Positions 45,590-57,306 are shown, numbered from the stretch's first letter. The stretch is DNA of 64,000 nt from Cryptomeria japonica (GCF_030272615.1 NC_081409.1:18788260-18852259); one strand, 5' to 3'. A program made the numbers and translations. The notes: generated from the sequence alone by a model not told the origin.

Positions 45590-46656
45590 CTTAAGGGCCT
45601 GTTTTGGCACACCATGATCCTGCACATACCCGACCATTCATATAGTCCTTCATTTGTCTTGAATGTTGTCTTCCACTCATCTCCTTCTTTGATCCTAATC
45701 TGATGATATACACTCTTCAAGTCTATCTTTGTTAATTTTTTGGCTCCACTAAAACAGTCCACTATGTCATCCATCCTAGGCAAAGGAAACCGGTATTTCA
45801 CTGTGATCTTGTTTATTTCTCTGGAATTGGTACACATCCTCTATTCTCCATTCTTCTTAGGGGATAATACCGCTGGTACTGCACAAGGGCTCAGACTTTC
45901 TCTGATCAAACCTTTCTTCAACAACACCTGCACTTGTCTATTCAACTCTTCATTCTCTACCAGTGTCATCCGGTGTGCAAATTTGTTAGGCAAACCAGCC
46001 CCGGGAACCAGGTCCATGCAATGACTGATACTTCTCATAGGTGGAAATCCATCAGGCACATTATCTAAAATGATGTATTCATATTTTGTCAGCAAATCTT
46101 TTATCTCTTCCGGTTGTTCTTCTTCATGCTCCAGATTCTTAGTCTTCTTAGGAACTAAGACAAAACACACATTCTCATGTCTCAATCCATCTAGGAATTT
46201 CCTTCCATCCACCAAATAGATTCTAGCATTTGTATAGACTCCACTCTCTAAAGGTTCATCCAAGGGAAAAAAAGTTTGCTTCATCCCATTGGCCACAATA
46301 GTGTATGTATTTTTCCTCCCATCATGTATTGCATGTCTATCAAATTGCAAAGGTCTACCCCAAAAAAGGTGACAAATATCCATAGGCATAATATCACACA
46401 AGACTTCATCATGATAATTCCCAATTTTCAATTTCACCAAACATTGCTCACTTACTAACAACTTATGTTCATCGTGAATCAATGCTATCTGATAAGGCTT
46501 AAGGTGTTTCAATCTTTTCAAATTCAATTTATTCACCATCTCTTCTGAAACAAGATTATCTAAAATACCATTATCAATAACAACTTTACAACACTTACCA
46601 GATACCTTACTATTGGCAATTTGGACGAATTGATTGTGTTGCATTGATGTCAACAC
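45590..46656 (-). pseudogene. Protease and partial reverse transcriptase, chromovirus
   Basis: Starting at 46,656, CCKVVIDNGILDNLVSEEMV is the protease active site (DNG in place of DSG). A linker follows, with MPMDICHLFWGRPLQFDRHA and TFFPLDEPLE. Then comes RT: DGFPPMRSISHCMDLVPGAG, MTLVENEELNRQVQVLL, KGLIRESLSPCAVPAVLSPK (46,656-45,841), an in-frame stop (NGE*), and [20 protein letters not shown] and [20 protein letters not shown] (45,837-45,640). The expected fingers/palm motif LVMPFGLTNAP after GLYEW is replaced by unrelated sequence, so the catalytic FxDD region is missing. RT copies the element RNA into DNA; this one cannot. Confidence 0.85.
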
Positions 46657-47806
46657 TAGCTGTTTTGTTGTCTACCGACTTCCGGTAGAGTGGTTGGATT
46701 ATGATAATTGATCTATGAGACCATCTCCAATATTCTTCAATTTGGTTTGGCTTGTGGTATTGGCTTGGATTGGTTATTCATGTATTCCTAATGTGTATCA
46801 CATTTAGTTGGTTCGAGATTTGATGATCTTGATGCTATCATTTGTTCTAGTAAGCCTTTTGGTCATTGGTAAGGGTTTTACCAACACCGCTTTGATGAAG
46901 ATATTTTGATGAATCCAATAAGTGGTGGTGGTGTGGCTTCTAGAAGGTTATCAGGATGCTGATGATTATCATGTTCATGTTCCAGTTGATCGTGATGTTT
47001 CATTTAACACCAGACCCATTCAGTTATGGATCAGTTTGTGTAATGTGTTGGTTGATGCTCCCGATGCATCATGGGTTGGATTTATTGTTTTGATTATGTT
47101 GTTTTGGTCTTAGGCTGACTTGGTTTATCACTGTTTTGTGGGATTATGTAACAGATCCATTGCATTATCTTTTGGGTGGCCGACCTAATTGTTTAGGTCC
47201 CAGGTTGGTATAAATATGATGTAAGATCTCTTTGTAGATCATAACTTAAGAGTGGGATATATGATTATCTGTGTGAAAATAATGTTGTAATCATATGCAG
47301 AGGTTTTGGTCGATCATAGGTGATCGAATTGGGTTTGTGAAAGAGGTTTAAGACCTCTAGGATTGAGCTTAACCGGAACTATACTCAGGCATAGGAGATG
47401 CTATTCTTGTAGTTCACTCATCTTTTCGAATTGTAGTCTGGATTTCTTTGTAGTCAGTGAGGCTCCTTTTGTGATGAGAAGTGTGCTCTAGGCAGTGTGC
47501 CTTCCTACATGTGCAGGCCCCTCTTATTGTAATCACATACTTGCTGCAGAAGTATTATCTAACTGTGGGTAGGCTTCCCACCATGGTTTTTGCCTTTACT
47601 GGTTTTTCCACATATAAATCTTGGTGTTATGTGTTATGGATGGTTGGTTAATTATTATGTACTTTATGTTTATGCTTAACTGATACATCTTCTATTCTGA
47701 TATTTGGTTTATGCATTCCAGTAGAAGGTTTTGTGAGCTTAAAGTTTTATAATCTGTTGACAACTAATTCACCCCCCCTCTCAATTGTGCACCGGTTATC
47801 CTAACA
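46645..47806 (+). repeat. Copia-type solo LTR inserted between chromovirus gag and protease
   Basis: It ends CACCGGTTATCCTAACA at 47,806, with a CACCCCCCCTCTCAATTG block just before it. This is the plus-strand form of the inner ends of the copia LTRs at 50,290 and 56,095. The beginning (TTGATGTCAACACTAG) matches the region about 45-60 bp inside those LTRs, so the true start may be a little to the left, around 46,620, or be truncated. No target duplication could be verified. It contains no gene; ORF 46,922-47,113 is not credible. Its orientation is opposite to the chromovirus. Confidence 0.65.
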
Positions 47807-48979
47807 TTTACATATGGTCTTGAATAAATTATTCCTCTACAAGGGCTCTTCATCTCTCTCGATATGACACAAATCTCTCCTCATCATCAACAGTTCTCCA
47901 TCTTCCAGTGATTATCTGATCCGGTGGGGTTTTCTTCCATCACTGTTGTTCTTCTGGTACTCTTTGTCTTCTTATAGTCGAAAGCACGATGTCCTTCTCC
48001 TCCACACTTATAGAAAGTTCCTCCAAACATTCACCTACCTTGTCTTCTGTCATCTCTTACAAAATTCTCATTCTAGTAGTCATCCGGTAGAAATTTCTAT
48101 CCTTTCCGATATAAATTACCTTCTTTGCTCACTTCTTTGTCCTTGTTCTGATTCGTACAGTTTCCTCTACCTCTGGTATATCCTCTTCCTCTGGAAAACA
48201 TTCCCCCACTACTTCTTTGCCTCTGCTCATGTCTTTTGTTTAACTTCTCTTCTACCTCAAAAGCATACTAGTAAGCCTCTTCAATGCTCTGTAATTTGAT
48301 CAAACTAAGTTTGTCTTGTATAGACACCTGCAATCCATTCAAATATCTTGCAACTTGTTCAACTTCATCACCAACATGTCTGGATCTAATATTTAAGTTG
48401 TAAAATGCTTTAGTGTACTTCTTCACACTAGATTCCCCCTATCTCAAATTTTGCATCTTTCAAAACAAATTCACTTGATAATCAACTGGCATGAATTTGG
48501 ATTTCAACTTAGCAACCATCCGATCTCATGTCTTGATCTTCTCATTACCTCTTCTCTATCTATAAATCTACAAATTCTCCCACCAAAGAGATGCATGACC
48601 TTTCAATCGGGTACATGCATATTTCACCTTCCTTTCTTTTGTAGTGTTTTCAAAATCAAAATATTTCTCCATCTCTGAGATCCAATCCATCAATTCATCT
48701 GAATCCAACTTTCCATCATATTTCGGTGGGGTAAAATACGGTTTAGTATTCGCCCTACTCAAAACCCTCAAAAACCTTTCCTCATTTGGATCAACTGTCA
48801 GTGGGTTTAGTTGTTCTATCAGGGCTTCTTCTCTTTCATCTTTACTTACATCTTCAATGTGTCAACCTCTTCTTTGGGCTGTCTCCATGGCTTCCAATCG
48901 GGCTACTATTCCTCGCAACATTTCCATCACAACCGCATTCCCATGCACTCCACCACTCCTAGTTCCTCTTTGTTCCATC
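47807..48979 (-). pseudogene. Gag polyprotein, chromovirus
   Basis: Starting near Met 48,979 (MEQRGTRSGGVHGN), the minus strand has ANTKPYFTPPKYDGKLDSDE, then MDWISEMEKYFDFENTTKER and LKGHASLWWENL, the retrotransposon Gag capsid pattern. Further on are QDKLSLIKLQSIEEAY and, at ~48,000, MFGGTFYKCGGEGHRAFDY, a CCHC knuckle with its first and last Cys changed to Phe/Tyr-type residues. Stops near 48,568, 48,470 and 48,270 break the frame. The gene ends at the inserted LTR. Confidence 0.75.
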
Positions 48980-49073
48980 TTTACGCCAGTCTTGTACAGC
49001 CATAGGTCAGATCCATAGTCTACCACCCTACAACAAAATTCTTAGGACAACGCAATCTGCGGAATGAAAGCTC

Positions 49074-49085
49074 GCTCTAATACCA
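49074..49085 (-). other. Primer-binding site of the chromovirus
   Basis: The minus strand reads TGGTATTAGAGC: the initiator Met tRNA PBS with one C to T change. It lies two bases from the LTR. Confidence 0.8.
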
Positions 49086-49087
49086 CT

Positions 49088-49857
49088 TGGAGCCGTCACC
49101 AGGTAGGAGGGACCTCAAAGAGATCAGTCCATATCGGTCAACAAGAGTAAACATAATGGAACCACAAGGACATGATGGGGGCAATGCAGAACAAATTAAA
49201 TTATATCATAAAATCTAATTACAACCAACCGATAACAACCGGGTTACAGAAACCAGCTCACAGGCCTGCTAAAACATGCTCAAAATACAGAATAGGTCAC
49301 AACTGGGACCTCAAATCTTAAGATCTATCTTCTATGCTTAGTCTAACTCCTTCGATTGCATTCTAATGCTCTATTACAATGATTTATACGATCCAAGGGG
49401 ATCTGATCGGCCCAAAACGGGATCAAAACCTGAAGAACAAGACCTAACATGTAAAACCAACAAGGTTGGCCTCCGCCAAAGAAATTCCTCTGGAAAATCC
49501 AAAGGATGAAGTGTAGATCATGAGGAAAGGTCGACCACATGCTAAGGAACATCAGAATCAACACTTAGGGCTCCCCAAGCTACAAAAAGGATCCAGTAGA
49601 TCACCAATGCAAATAGGTTCAGGTAGTTGGTAAAAGAAAACTGTCTCAGAAACTCATATCGATAGCTTGTCGGAAAATACTCCAAATGCTCCACGGTTTG
49701 GGAATAAGGAAGATAATCAAGTCTTAAAGAAAAATCCAATTCCACAGGTTCCAGTGAGCCAAATTCGGGACACACAAAAAGAAATGTTGAAACTGCAAAC
49801 ATAAAGGAAATATTTTTGGTTGATGCAAGATTGCTATGAACCGGGGATGCTCCTGCA
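49088..49857 (-). repeat. 5' LTR of the chromovirus
   Basis: On the minus strand it starts TGCAGGAGCATCCCCGG (49,857) and ends CACCTGGTGACGGCTCCA-like sequence (49,088), before the PBS. An alternative start, TGATGCAGG, would move the edge to 49,860. The copia reading frame resumes immediately beyond it. ORFs within are not genes. Confidence 0.75.
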
Positions 49858-49860
49858 TCA

Positions 49861-50284
49861 CATCATTGGGATCTCCCCCTAGATCCGAATCAGTAAATCC
49901 TTTTAAAGTAAAATAACAATTTACATCATAAAATAAACCAACATTAATAGTTCCTTTAATATATCTCAAATTTCTTTTTGCAACTTTAAAGTGAGTTTGT
50001 TGAGGTTTAGACATATATCTAGAAACCAAACCAACACGATAAGAAATATTAGGCCTAGTAAGAGTTAAATAACTTAAACTTCCAACTAGCTATCTATATA
50101 AAGTAGCATCAACTAAAGGAGTTTGCAGAAACATGATTAACATCATTCATTTTAAATTTGTCTAAAAGATCTTAAGCATATTTACTTTGAGATAGAAAAA
50201 TATCATTACTTGTTTGCCAAATTTGCATTCCCAAAAAATAATGTAAAAGTCCTAAATCAGTCATTAGAAATTTTTGATTAAGTT
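49861..50284 (-). pseudogene. RT C-terminal part and RNase H start of the older copia element
   Basis: It resumes after the nested element with QLNQKFLMTDLGLLHYFLGM (50,280-50,225), the conserved DLG...YFLG motif of copia RT. Then come QSKYA*DLLDKFKM, SRYMSKPQQTHFKVAKRNLR and YIKGTINVGLFYD, then GFTDSDLGGDPND (RNase H first Asp region) and the chromovirus LTR. Several Trp/Gln-to-stop changes occur. The remaining RNase H is absent. Confidence 0.85.
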
Positions 50285-50289
50285 GAAAC

Positions 50290-51497
50290 TGTTAGACAGT
50301 TTAGATAACCAGAAGACAACTAGGAGGGGGGGGGGTGAATCAATTGTCATAGATTACCAAAAGCATTATCAATTCAAAATAACAAACCAAAATAATAGTT
50401 AATCCAATTAAGAATAACCAATAATCATAGAATAAAAGCCATCCACACAACACCAAGATTTGTACATGGAAAACATGGTAGAGGGAAAAACCATGGTGGG
50501 AATCATACCCATAGTTAGATAATACTTCTACAGTAAGTATGTGAATTTATAATGAGGGGGCCTGCACTTGCACTTATAGGAAGGCCAACAACCTAGAGCA
50601 CACTGCTCTTCACAAAAGGAGTCTCATTGAATACATACAAATCTAGACTACAATCTAGAGAAGTGTTGAACTGCAAAAGATAGCATCTCCTATGCCTGAG
50701 TATAGTTCCGGTTAAGCTCAATACTGGAGGACCAAATCCTCTTAGAAACCCAATTCGATCTCCATTGATTGACCAACTCCTTTGTCCGAATGATATTACA
50801 TTATTCACGCATTACACTCCTTGACCATGACCTCTTACAATAACCATGATGATCTACAATGAGATCTTACATCTTATTTATACAAACCCTCAACCATAAA
50901 CAATTAGGTCGGCTATCAGACAATAAACCAATTACATTATTACAAACCATGCCGACCTTAGACTAAAACAAATAATATCCAACACATAAGACATCCTGGA
51001 AATACAACAATAATTCCTTTCCACACGTTACGTTAATGCCGATCCATAACCTAGATCAACCGGGACCAAGAATAGGTCCATACGTTACATTAATGATCTC
51101 CAAATGCCAAGTCTCGAACAAGATTTCCAACAACATCCTGAAACTCCATCAGAAGCTGCACCAACACCAATTATGCAATGCATCAAAGTTCTCCACCAAA
51201 AGATCTACCGGTGAAACCCTCACCAAAACCAGAAACCAATCTTCTATGTAAGAAGAATAACATCCAATCACTAGACCAAAACCAACTGACCAAATAGGAG
51301 TATAGGCATTATGAACAAGCCAATTCCATCACCAGATTATACCAGAGTTAATCAGATAATGCCGGATCCAAGTTAACTAAAAACCACTCAACCTACCGGG
51401 ACCAGAAGGGTGCCGGTAAAGCATCCAAACAACTAGTATTGACATCAATAACAAAACATCAATGTAAAACATAATCAATTCCACCAAAAGGACAACA
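50290..51497 (-). repeat. 3' LTR of the nested copia element
   Basis: 1208 bp. Plus strand starts TGTTAGACAG with a G-run and GGGTGAATCAATTGTCATAG, and ends AAAAGGACAACA. It matches the 5' LTR throughout, with scattered changes. ORFs at 50,593-50,808 and 51,036-51,251 have counterparts in the other LTR only because of this duplication. Confidence 0.9.
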
Positions 51498-51852
51498 ATC
51501 TCCCCCTTTGGCATTGATGGCAACACTAGATGTGAAAAACATCCAAGTACCAAGAAATGCCAAACAAGTCTCTCCTATGGAAGACGACTAACAATCTCCT
51601 GCATATAGCTCTGAATATCAATGTTTCTTGCCCTGTGAATAATATCTCTGTAAAGTTATGATTTTCTTTTTCACATCGCTATCTCTCCCCCTTTAACATC
51701 AATGCCAAAAATCTGAAAAAAATACCAAAGAAAAAACATAAGCCTCTGAATCTCAAAATGACTACTCCCCCTGAGCAGTAGCATCCCACATCAGTGCTAG
51801 AATGAATAGTATCTCTAGTAGTGCATACCGGACTGATGCCAAACCGCATCAA

Positions 51853-52362
51853 TCAAGTCTCTATCGGAGGGGCAGAAACCCCCAATCTGTCTCTCAGGTA
51901 CTCAAAAGATTCCTTTGATAAAGGTTTAGTGAAAATATCTGCAATCTGTTCTTTAGTGTTCACATAAACTAGTTTAACTTCATTTGCTTCCACCTTCTCC
52001 TTTAAAAAGTTACACTTGATAGATATGTGTTTTGTCTTAGAGTGAAATACTGGATTCTTTGATATATCAATAGCAACAAAGTTATCACAGTGAATAACTA
52101 CCGGTGCATCAGAATCCACCTTTATATCTTTCAACATTTGCTTCATCCATAAAACTTGTGTACAATTAGTAGTAGCAACAACATACTCAACTTCAACAGT
52201 AGATAAACAAGTACATGACTTTTTCTTACTGATCCATGAAACCAACTTCTTTCCAAGAAAGAAAGCTCCACCAGAAGTACTTTTTCGGTCATCAACATCT
52301 CCTACCCAGTCAACATCTGTATATGCACATAAAGTGAAGCTATCATCCTTAGGATACCACAA
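51853..52362 (-). pseudogene. RNase H, nested copia element
   Basis: The frame reads SFTLCAYTDVDWVGDVDDRK STSG-type sequence (first catalytic Asp in YTDVDW), STVEVEYVVATTNCTQVLWM (Glu region), VVIHCDNFVAIDISKNPVFH (second Asp, HCDN) and TKHISIKCNFLKEKVE, then EQIADIFTKPLSKESFEYLR. This is a full copia RNase H (about 170 residues) that degrades the RNA strand during reverse transcription. It has no internal stop. It is joined in frame to RT across a TAA at about 52,370. Confidence 0.88.
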
Positions 52363-52369
52363 ACCATAT

Positions 52370-53487
52370 TCTTATGTACCTTGTAAGTATCTAAAAATCC
52401 TTTTCACCACCATCTCATGATTTTCTCTAGGGTCACTCTGATATCTTGAAACAATACAAACAACATTCATAATGCCAGGTCTAGTCTGAGTTAAATAAAG
52501 TAGACCTACAATCGTAGATTTGTATCTTGTAGGATTTTTTGGTGCAAAAACATACTTCCTTGTCAATTTCTCACTTGTAACCATAGGTGTACTTATTGGT
52601 TTAGAATTTTCCATACCAAATTTCTTCAACAATTCCTTAGCATATTTAGTTTGACAGATAAAAATACCTTTGTTAGTCTAAGTAATCTACAAACCTAAGA
52701 AAAATTTCATCTCACCAATCATAGACATCTCAAATTCTTTCTCCATGTTCTTAGAAAATTCTATGCATAATTTATCTTCACCTGCAAAAATAATGTCATC
52801 AACAAATACTTCAATAATCAGTATATCATCATTAATGATTTTATAATACAAATTACTGTCAGCACTTCCCTTAGTAAAACCAAGCTTCAAAAGATATTTA
52901 TCCAACCTTGCATACTAAGCTCTAGGTGCTTGTTTCAATCCATATAAAGCTTTGCTTAACCTACAAACCATATCAATATCTTCTGATAGTGAAAAACCAT
53001 CAGGTTGCTCAATATAAACTTCCTCATCAAGATCCCCATTCAAGAATGCACATTTAACATCCATCTGATAAACCTTGTAGTTTTTATAAGCAACATAGGC
53101 AAGAAATAATCTTACAGCTTCAATCCCAGCTACAGGTGCAAAAGTTTCTCCATAATCAATTCCTTCCTTCTAAGAATATCCTTTACAAACCAATCTAGCC
53201 TTATTCCTTATAACTTTACCATCCTCATTCAATTTATTCCTAAAAACCCATTTAGTTCCAATAACATTTTTATTTTTAGGCCGGGGAACCAAAGTCCATG
53301 TGTTATTTTTCTCAATCTGATCTAATTCTTCTTCCATAGCTTTTAACCAAAATTCATCTTTACATGCCTCAATTACTGATACTGGTTCAACTTGTGAAAT
53401 TAAACATACCTCATTAGTTACTAGTATTCTTATTGTCATCACTCCATTGCTCTTATCCCCAATGATTTGATCTTTAGAATGATTCAC
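52370..53487 (-). pseudogene. Reverse transcriptase, nested copia element
   Basis: RT begins EACKDEFWLKAMEEELDQIE (about 53,370) and continues LVPRPKNKNVIGTKWVFRNK, ARLVCKGYS, stop, [33 protein letters not shown] (catalytic region), [11 protein letters not shown], stop, YARLDKYLL, then IEVFVDDIIFAGED (the YVDD catalytic loop as FVDD) and EMKFFLGL. After two more stops it goes on with KELLKKFGMENSKPISTPM and the connection to RNase H. The reading frame is otherwise unbroken. The five stops are TAG or TAA where CAG, CAA or TGG are expected (KGYSQ, PRAW, GLQITQ, GTQ). Confidence 0.9.
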
Positions 53488-53489
53488 TC

Positions 53490-54530
53490 TCGCATAGTCT
53501 TCTGACTCTCTGTTCTCTTCCCCGTTCTTTAGTTACTATATAATTTTTTGATGTTGCTAGAGTAACTAGTTCAACTCTCTGTTTTGATAAAGGTGCTACC
53601 GGTTCAGATATAATCATTTCCACTGATGGTTCCTTCTCATAAATTCTAATTTGACTCTTGCTTAGCTCATCTACTTTGACATTAGCACTCTCCACTATTT
53701 TCTGCAATCTCTTGTTATAACATCTATATGCTTTGCTTTCATTAGAATAACAAAGAAATATGCCTTCATCACTTCTAGGATCAAATTTCCCAATAGCATC
53801 ATCTCTCCTGATATAATATTTACTACCAATGATTTTGAAATACTTAATTGTAGGTGTATTGCCAAACTATAATTCATAAGGTGTCTTACCAGTTTCTCCT
53901 TTGATATGTACTCTATTGAATGTATAAACCATTGTACTAACTTCTTCTCTCCAATAGATATGAGGTAGATTTGCTTACATAATCATTGTTCTAGCAGCAT
54001 CCAAGATAGTTTTGTTTTGCCTTTCCACAACTCCATTTTTTTGAGGTGTCCAGGGAGCAAAAAATTGCCTTCTGATACCATGCTTGTCACAAAAGTTATT
54101 AAACTCACCGGATGTGAATTCTCCACCATGATCTGATCTCAAACATTTAATCTTCAATCCTATTTCAGTTTCCACTTTAGCCTTAAACATTTTAAAATTT
54201 TCAAATGCTTCAAATTTTTCTCTCAAAAAAGTAGCCCACATCATTCTAGAATAATCATCAATGATTAGCATAAAATATCTATCACCATGAAAACTTTTAA
54301 CTCTAGCAGGACCGCATAAACCAGTGTGAATAAGATCAAGAACATCATTTGATTTATCTTGTATACTCTTAAAAGAGGTTCTAACCTATTTACCCATTTG
54401 ACATTCTTTACATACCGGATTATAGAGCTTCGTAATCTTAGGTATATCTCTAACAACCTTAGTTGAACTGATCTTCACAATGCAATCAAAATTTACATGG
54501 CACAACCTTTTATGCCATAACCAACTTTCA
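53490..54530 (-). pseudogene. Integrase, nested copia element
   Basis: The zinc-finger part shows CHVNFDCIVKI and NPVCKECQMGK (about 54,500-54,390). The core shows LIHTGLCGP (54,310), where the first catalytic Asp is replaced by Gly, then MLIIDDYSRMMWATFLREKF, LRSDHGGEFTSGEFNNFCDK (second Asp) and PQKNGVVERQNKTILDAART (Glu). A TAA after TMIM (53,975) and further stops follow, and the C-terminal part continues toward 53,490 (ESANVKVDELSKSQIR-like). The D-to-G change alone would abolish integration activity. Confidence 0.85.
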
Positions 54531-54654
54531 TCAATCTATATAATTAAACATGTCTTCTCACCAGAGTTCAAATGAATATGTTACCTTTTGTCTGTGTACC
54601 GGTTGCAATCTCCAAACCAGATTTGTTAATGATTTTGCATTTTCCATCCTTGAA

Positions 54655-54930
54655 TTATAATTGAAATCCCTTATATACCAATTCTCCTACAATCAAAAGA
54701 TTATGCTTCAAACCTTCAACAAAATAAATATTGTTAGTATTTTTCTTACCATCCAATGATATAGTTCCTTTTCCCATAATCATACATTCCTTGTCAACTC
54801 CAAATCTAACTAATCCACCATTAATTTCTTGTAAAGATAGAAAATTTTCTTTATCTCTAGTCATATGATGTAAACAACCACTGTCAATTACCCATTCATT
54901 CTTATCCTCAATTTTAGCAGCAAGAGCCTC
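54655..54930 (-). pseudogene. Aspartic protease, nested copia element
   Basis: At about 54,895-54,870 the minus strand reads EWVIDSGCLHHMTRDKENFL, the copia protease signature (WxxDSGxxxHM). GLVRFGVDKECMIMGKGTIS and NIYFVEGLKHNLLIVGEL follow, the usual copia protease tail. The DSG triad is intact. The frame is open to 54,655. Confidence 0.88.
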
Positions 54931-55179
54931 TTCCTCTGGTACATTCTCTTCCAGTGCCAGATCATCTTCCTTGATAGCTAGGAATACCCATTCTTTCCCA
55001 TTGTTGGATCCACTAGAAGAGTCTTCTAACAGTTCATCATCTGAATCAGTAATGCCTTCCTCATCCGCTATGTAGCATAGTTTATTTTTCTTAAATCTAA
55101 ACTTTTTCTGATTAGGCTTAAATGATTTCTTAACTCTTTCTTCAAATCTTAAATTCCTTTCAGGACATCTAGATGCAAA

Positions 55180-56054
55180 ATGACCAATCTTATTACATGA
55201 AAAACATTTAAAAGGTTCTTTCCTTCATACTTACTTCCTACTGGTCCTTTCTATGCTCTTCTAGAAAATAGTGATTCAAGTTACTCAAACTCTTCATCTT
55301 CTCTCTTCATATCTTCTAATTCTTTTTCATATAAAACTTTCCAATCTTGCTTACCGGTTGTAGATGTAGATGCATGAAAAGCAGGTTCAGTTTTCACAGC
55401 TCCAGAAGGTCCAAATTCCTCAAGCTCAAAAGAAGATAGTTTCCCAACTAAAGTATCTCTATTGACAGATGTATTCACCATTGTTCTCAACTCATTAATA
55501 ACAGTAGCCTTCATTTTGTAAGCCGGTGGTAGGGATCTTAGAACTTTAGAAACAATCTCATCTTCACTCAGAGTTCCACCACAACATTAAATTCCCATAA
55601 CAATCTCATTTACTCTTTTCATGAATGCAATAATCCTTTCATCTTCTTCCATCTTCAGATTTTTATATCTCACTCGATAACCATCAAGTTTAGCAATCTT
55701 CACTATAGGGTCACCTTAATTAAGGGTTTGCAATTTATCCCATATAGCCTTTCCAGATGATTTGTCTGTTAATCCCATAATCTACTGATCAGAAAGTGCA
55801 CACAAGAGGGCTTCTCTTTCTTTACAATCATTCTCAATCTCCTTGTCTAGGTTTGTCAGAGGAGGATTCCCAGATCCCAAATTATAGGGTGTGATACCAA
55901 TCTTTGTGATCTCCCAAATCTCCTTGCCAAGACATCTTAGATGAGTCTCCATTCGAATCTTCCATACTATATAATTTGTTCCTTCAAGACTCGGTATATC
56001 CCTTTGAAAAATAGCTCCAGAAGAACTAGATGAACTCGAACTGTTAGTTGCCAT
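55180..56054 (-). pseudogene. Gag, nested copia element
   Basis: It starts MATNSSSSSSSSGAIFQRDI at 56,054 and continues LEGTNYIVWKIRMETHLRCL, the N-terminal Gag domain of plant copia elements (DUF4219/UBN2 type). Stops occur near 55,782, 55,720 and 55,590. The frame from 55,514 contains KLSSFELEEFGPSG and EKELEDMKREDEEFE. A knuckle CFSCNKIGHFASRC lies at about 55,212-55,170, after a frame change. Confidence 0.85.
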
Positions 56055-56080
56055 AGGACCTTCCTATAGAGAGGACCAAG

Positions 56081-56092
56081 GCTCTAATACCA
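56081..56092 (-). other. Primer-binding site, nested copia element
   Basis: The minus strand reads TGGTATTAGAGC, the initiator Met tRNA PBS with one C to T change, two bases after the LTR. Confidence 0.88.
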
Positions 56093-56094
56093 AT

Positions 56095-57301
56095 TGTTAG
56101 ACAATTCAGATAACTGGAAGACAACTGAGAGGGTGGGGGGGGGGTGAATCAGTTGTCATAGATTACCGAAAGCATTATCAATTCAAAATAACAATACTAG
56201 AATAGCAGTTAATCCAATTAAGCATAAACAATAATCACAGAATAAAAGCCATCCACACAACACCAAGATTTGTATGTGGAAAACCCAGTAAAGGGAAAAA
56301 CCATGGTGGGAAGCCTACCCATAGTCAGATAATACTTCTGCAGTAAGTATGTGAATTTACAATGAAGGGGCCTGTACTTGTAGGAAGGCCAACAACCTAG
56401 AGCACATCGCTCTTCACAAAAGGAGTCTCATTGACTACATACAAATCCAGACTACAATCTGGAGAAGTGTTGAATTGCAAAAGATAGCATCTCCTATGCC
56501 TGAGTACAGTTCCAATTAAGCTCAATACTGGAGGACCAAATCCTCTTAGAAACCCAATTCGATCTCCATTGATCGGCCAAATCCTCTGTCTAAATGATAT
56601 TACAATATTCACACATTACATTCCTTGACTATGACCTCTTACAATAACCATGATGATCTACAATGAGATCTTACATCTTATTTATACAGACCCTCGACCA
56701 TAAACAATTAGGTCGGCTACCAGACAATAAACCAATTACATTATTACAAACCATGTTGGCCTTAGACTAAAACAAATAATATCCAACACATAAAACATCC
56801 TAGAAATACAATAATAATTCCTATCCAGACATTACATTAATGTCGATCCATAGCCTAGATCATTTGGGACCAATAATAGGTCCACATGTTACTTTAATGA
56901 TCTCCAAACGCGAAGTCTTGAACAAGATTTCCAACAACATCCTGAAACTCCATCGGAAGCTGCACCAACACCAATTATGTAATGCATCAAAGTTCTCCAC
57001 CAAAAGATCTATCGGTGAAACCCTCGCCGGAACCAGAAACCAATCTTCTATGTAAGCAGAATAACATCCAATCACCAAACAGAAACCAACTGACCAAATA
57101 GGAGTATAGGCATTATGAACAAGCCAATTCCATCACCAGATTGTACCGGAGTTAACTAGATCATGCCGGATCCAAGTTAACCAAAAACCACTCAACCTAC
57201 TGGGACTAAAAGGGTGCCAATAAAGCATCCAAACAACTAGTGTTGACATCAATGACAAAACATCAATGCAACACATAATCAATTCCACCAAAAGGCCAAC
57301 A
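56095..57301 (-). repeat. 5' LTR of the nested copia element
   Basis: 1207 bp, colinear with 50,290-51,497. It has the same G-run followed by GGGTGAATCAGTTGTC, and the same outer end AAAAGGCCAACA. ORFs inside are LTR sequence. Confidence 0.9.
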
Positions 57302-57306
57302 AAAAC

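Larger units (their letters stand above)
45590..49857 (-). mobile_element. Chromovirus-type gypsy element, 3' half missing
   Basis: Minus-strand order: 5' LTR (49,857-49,088), PBS (49,085-49,074), gag (48,979 to ~47,807), inserted copia LTR, protease (from 46,656) and the first part of RT, which breaks off near 45,630. The rest of pol and the 3' LTR are gone. It lies inside the RNase H of the copia element that starts at 49,861, so it inserted later. A 5-bp target duplication cannot be checked because the 3' end is lost. Confidence 0.75.
50290..57301 (-). mobile_element. Younger Ty1/copia element nested in the older one (7012 bp)
   Basis: LTRs 56,095-57,301 (5') and 50,290-51,497 (3') are about 1.2 kb each and colinear. 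The PBS follows the 5' LTR; the PPT (minus strand GCCAAAGGGGGAGAT, 51,512-51,498) precedes the 3' LTR. Flanks are GAAAC (50,285-50,289) and AAAAC (57,302-57,306), a target duplication with one C/T-type change. All copia domains are present in order: Gag, PR, INT, RT, RNase H. It splits the host copia RT exactly between ...KIRF and QLNQ. Stops at several Gln/Trp positions make it inactive. Confidence 0.92.

Noticed and set aside
46922-47113. Small ORF between chromovirus gag and protease
   Set aside because: It lies within the inserted copia-type LTR and has no domain.
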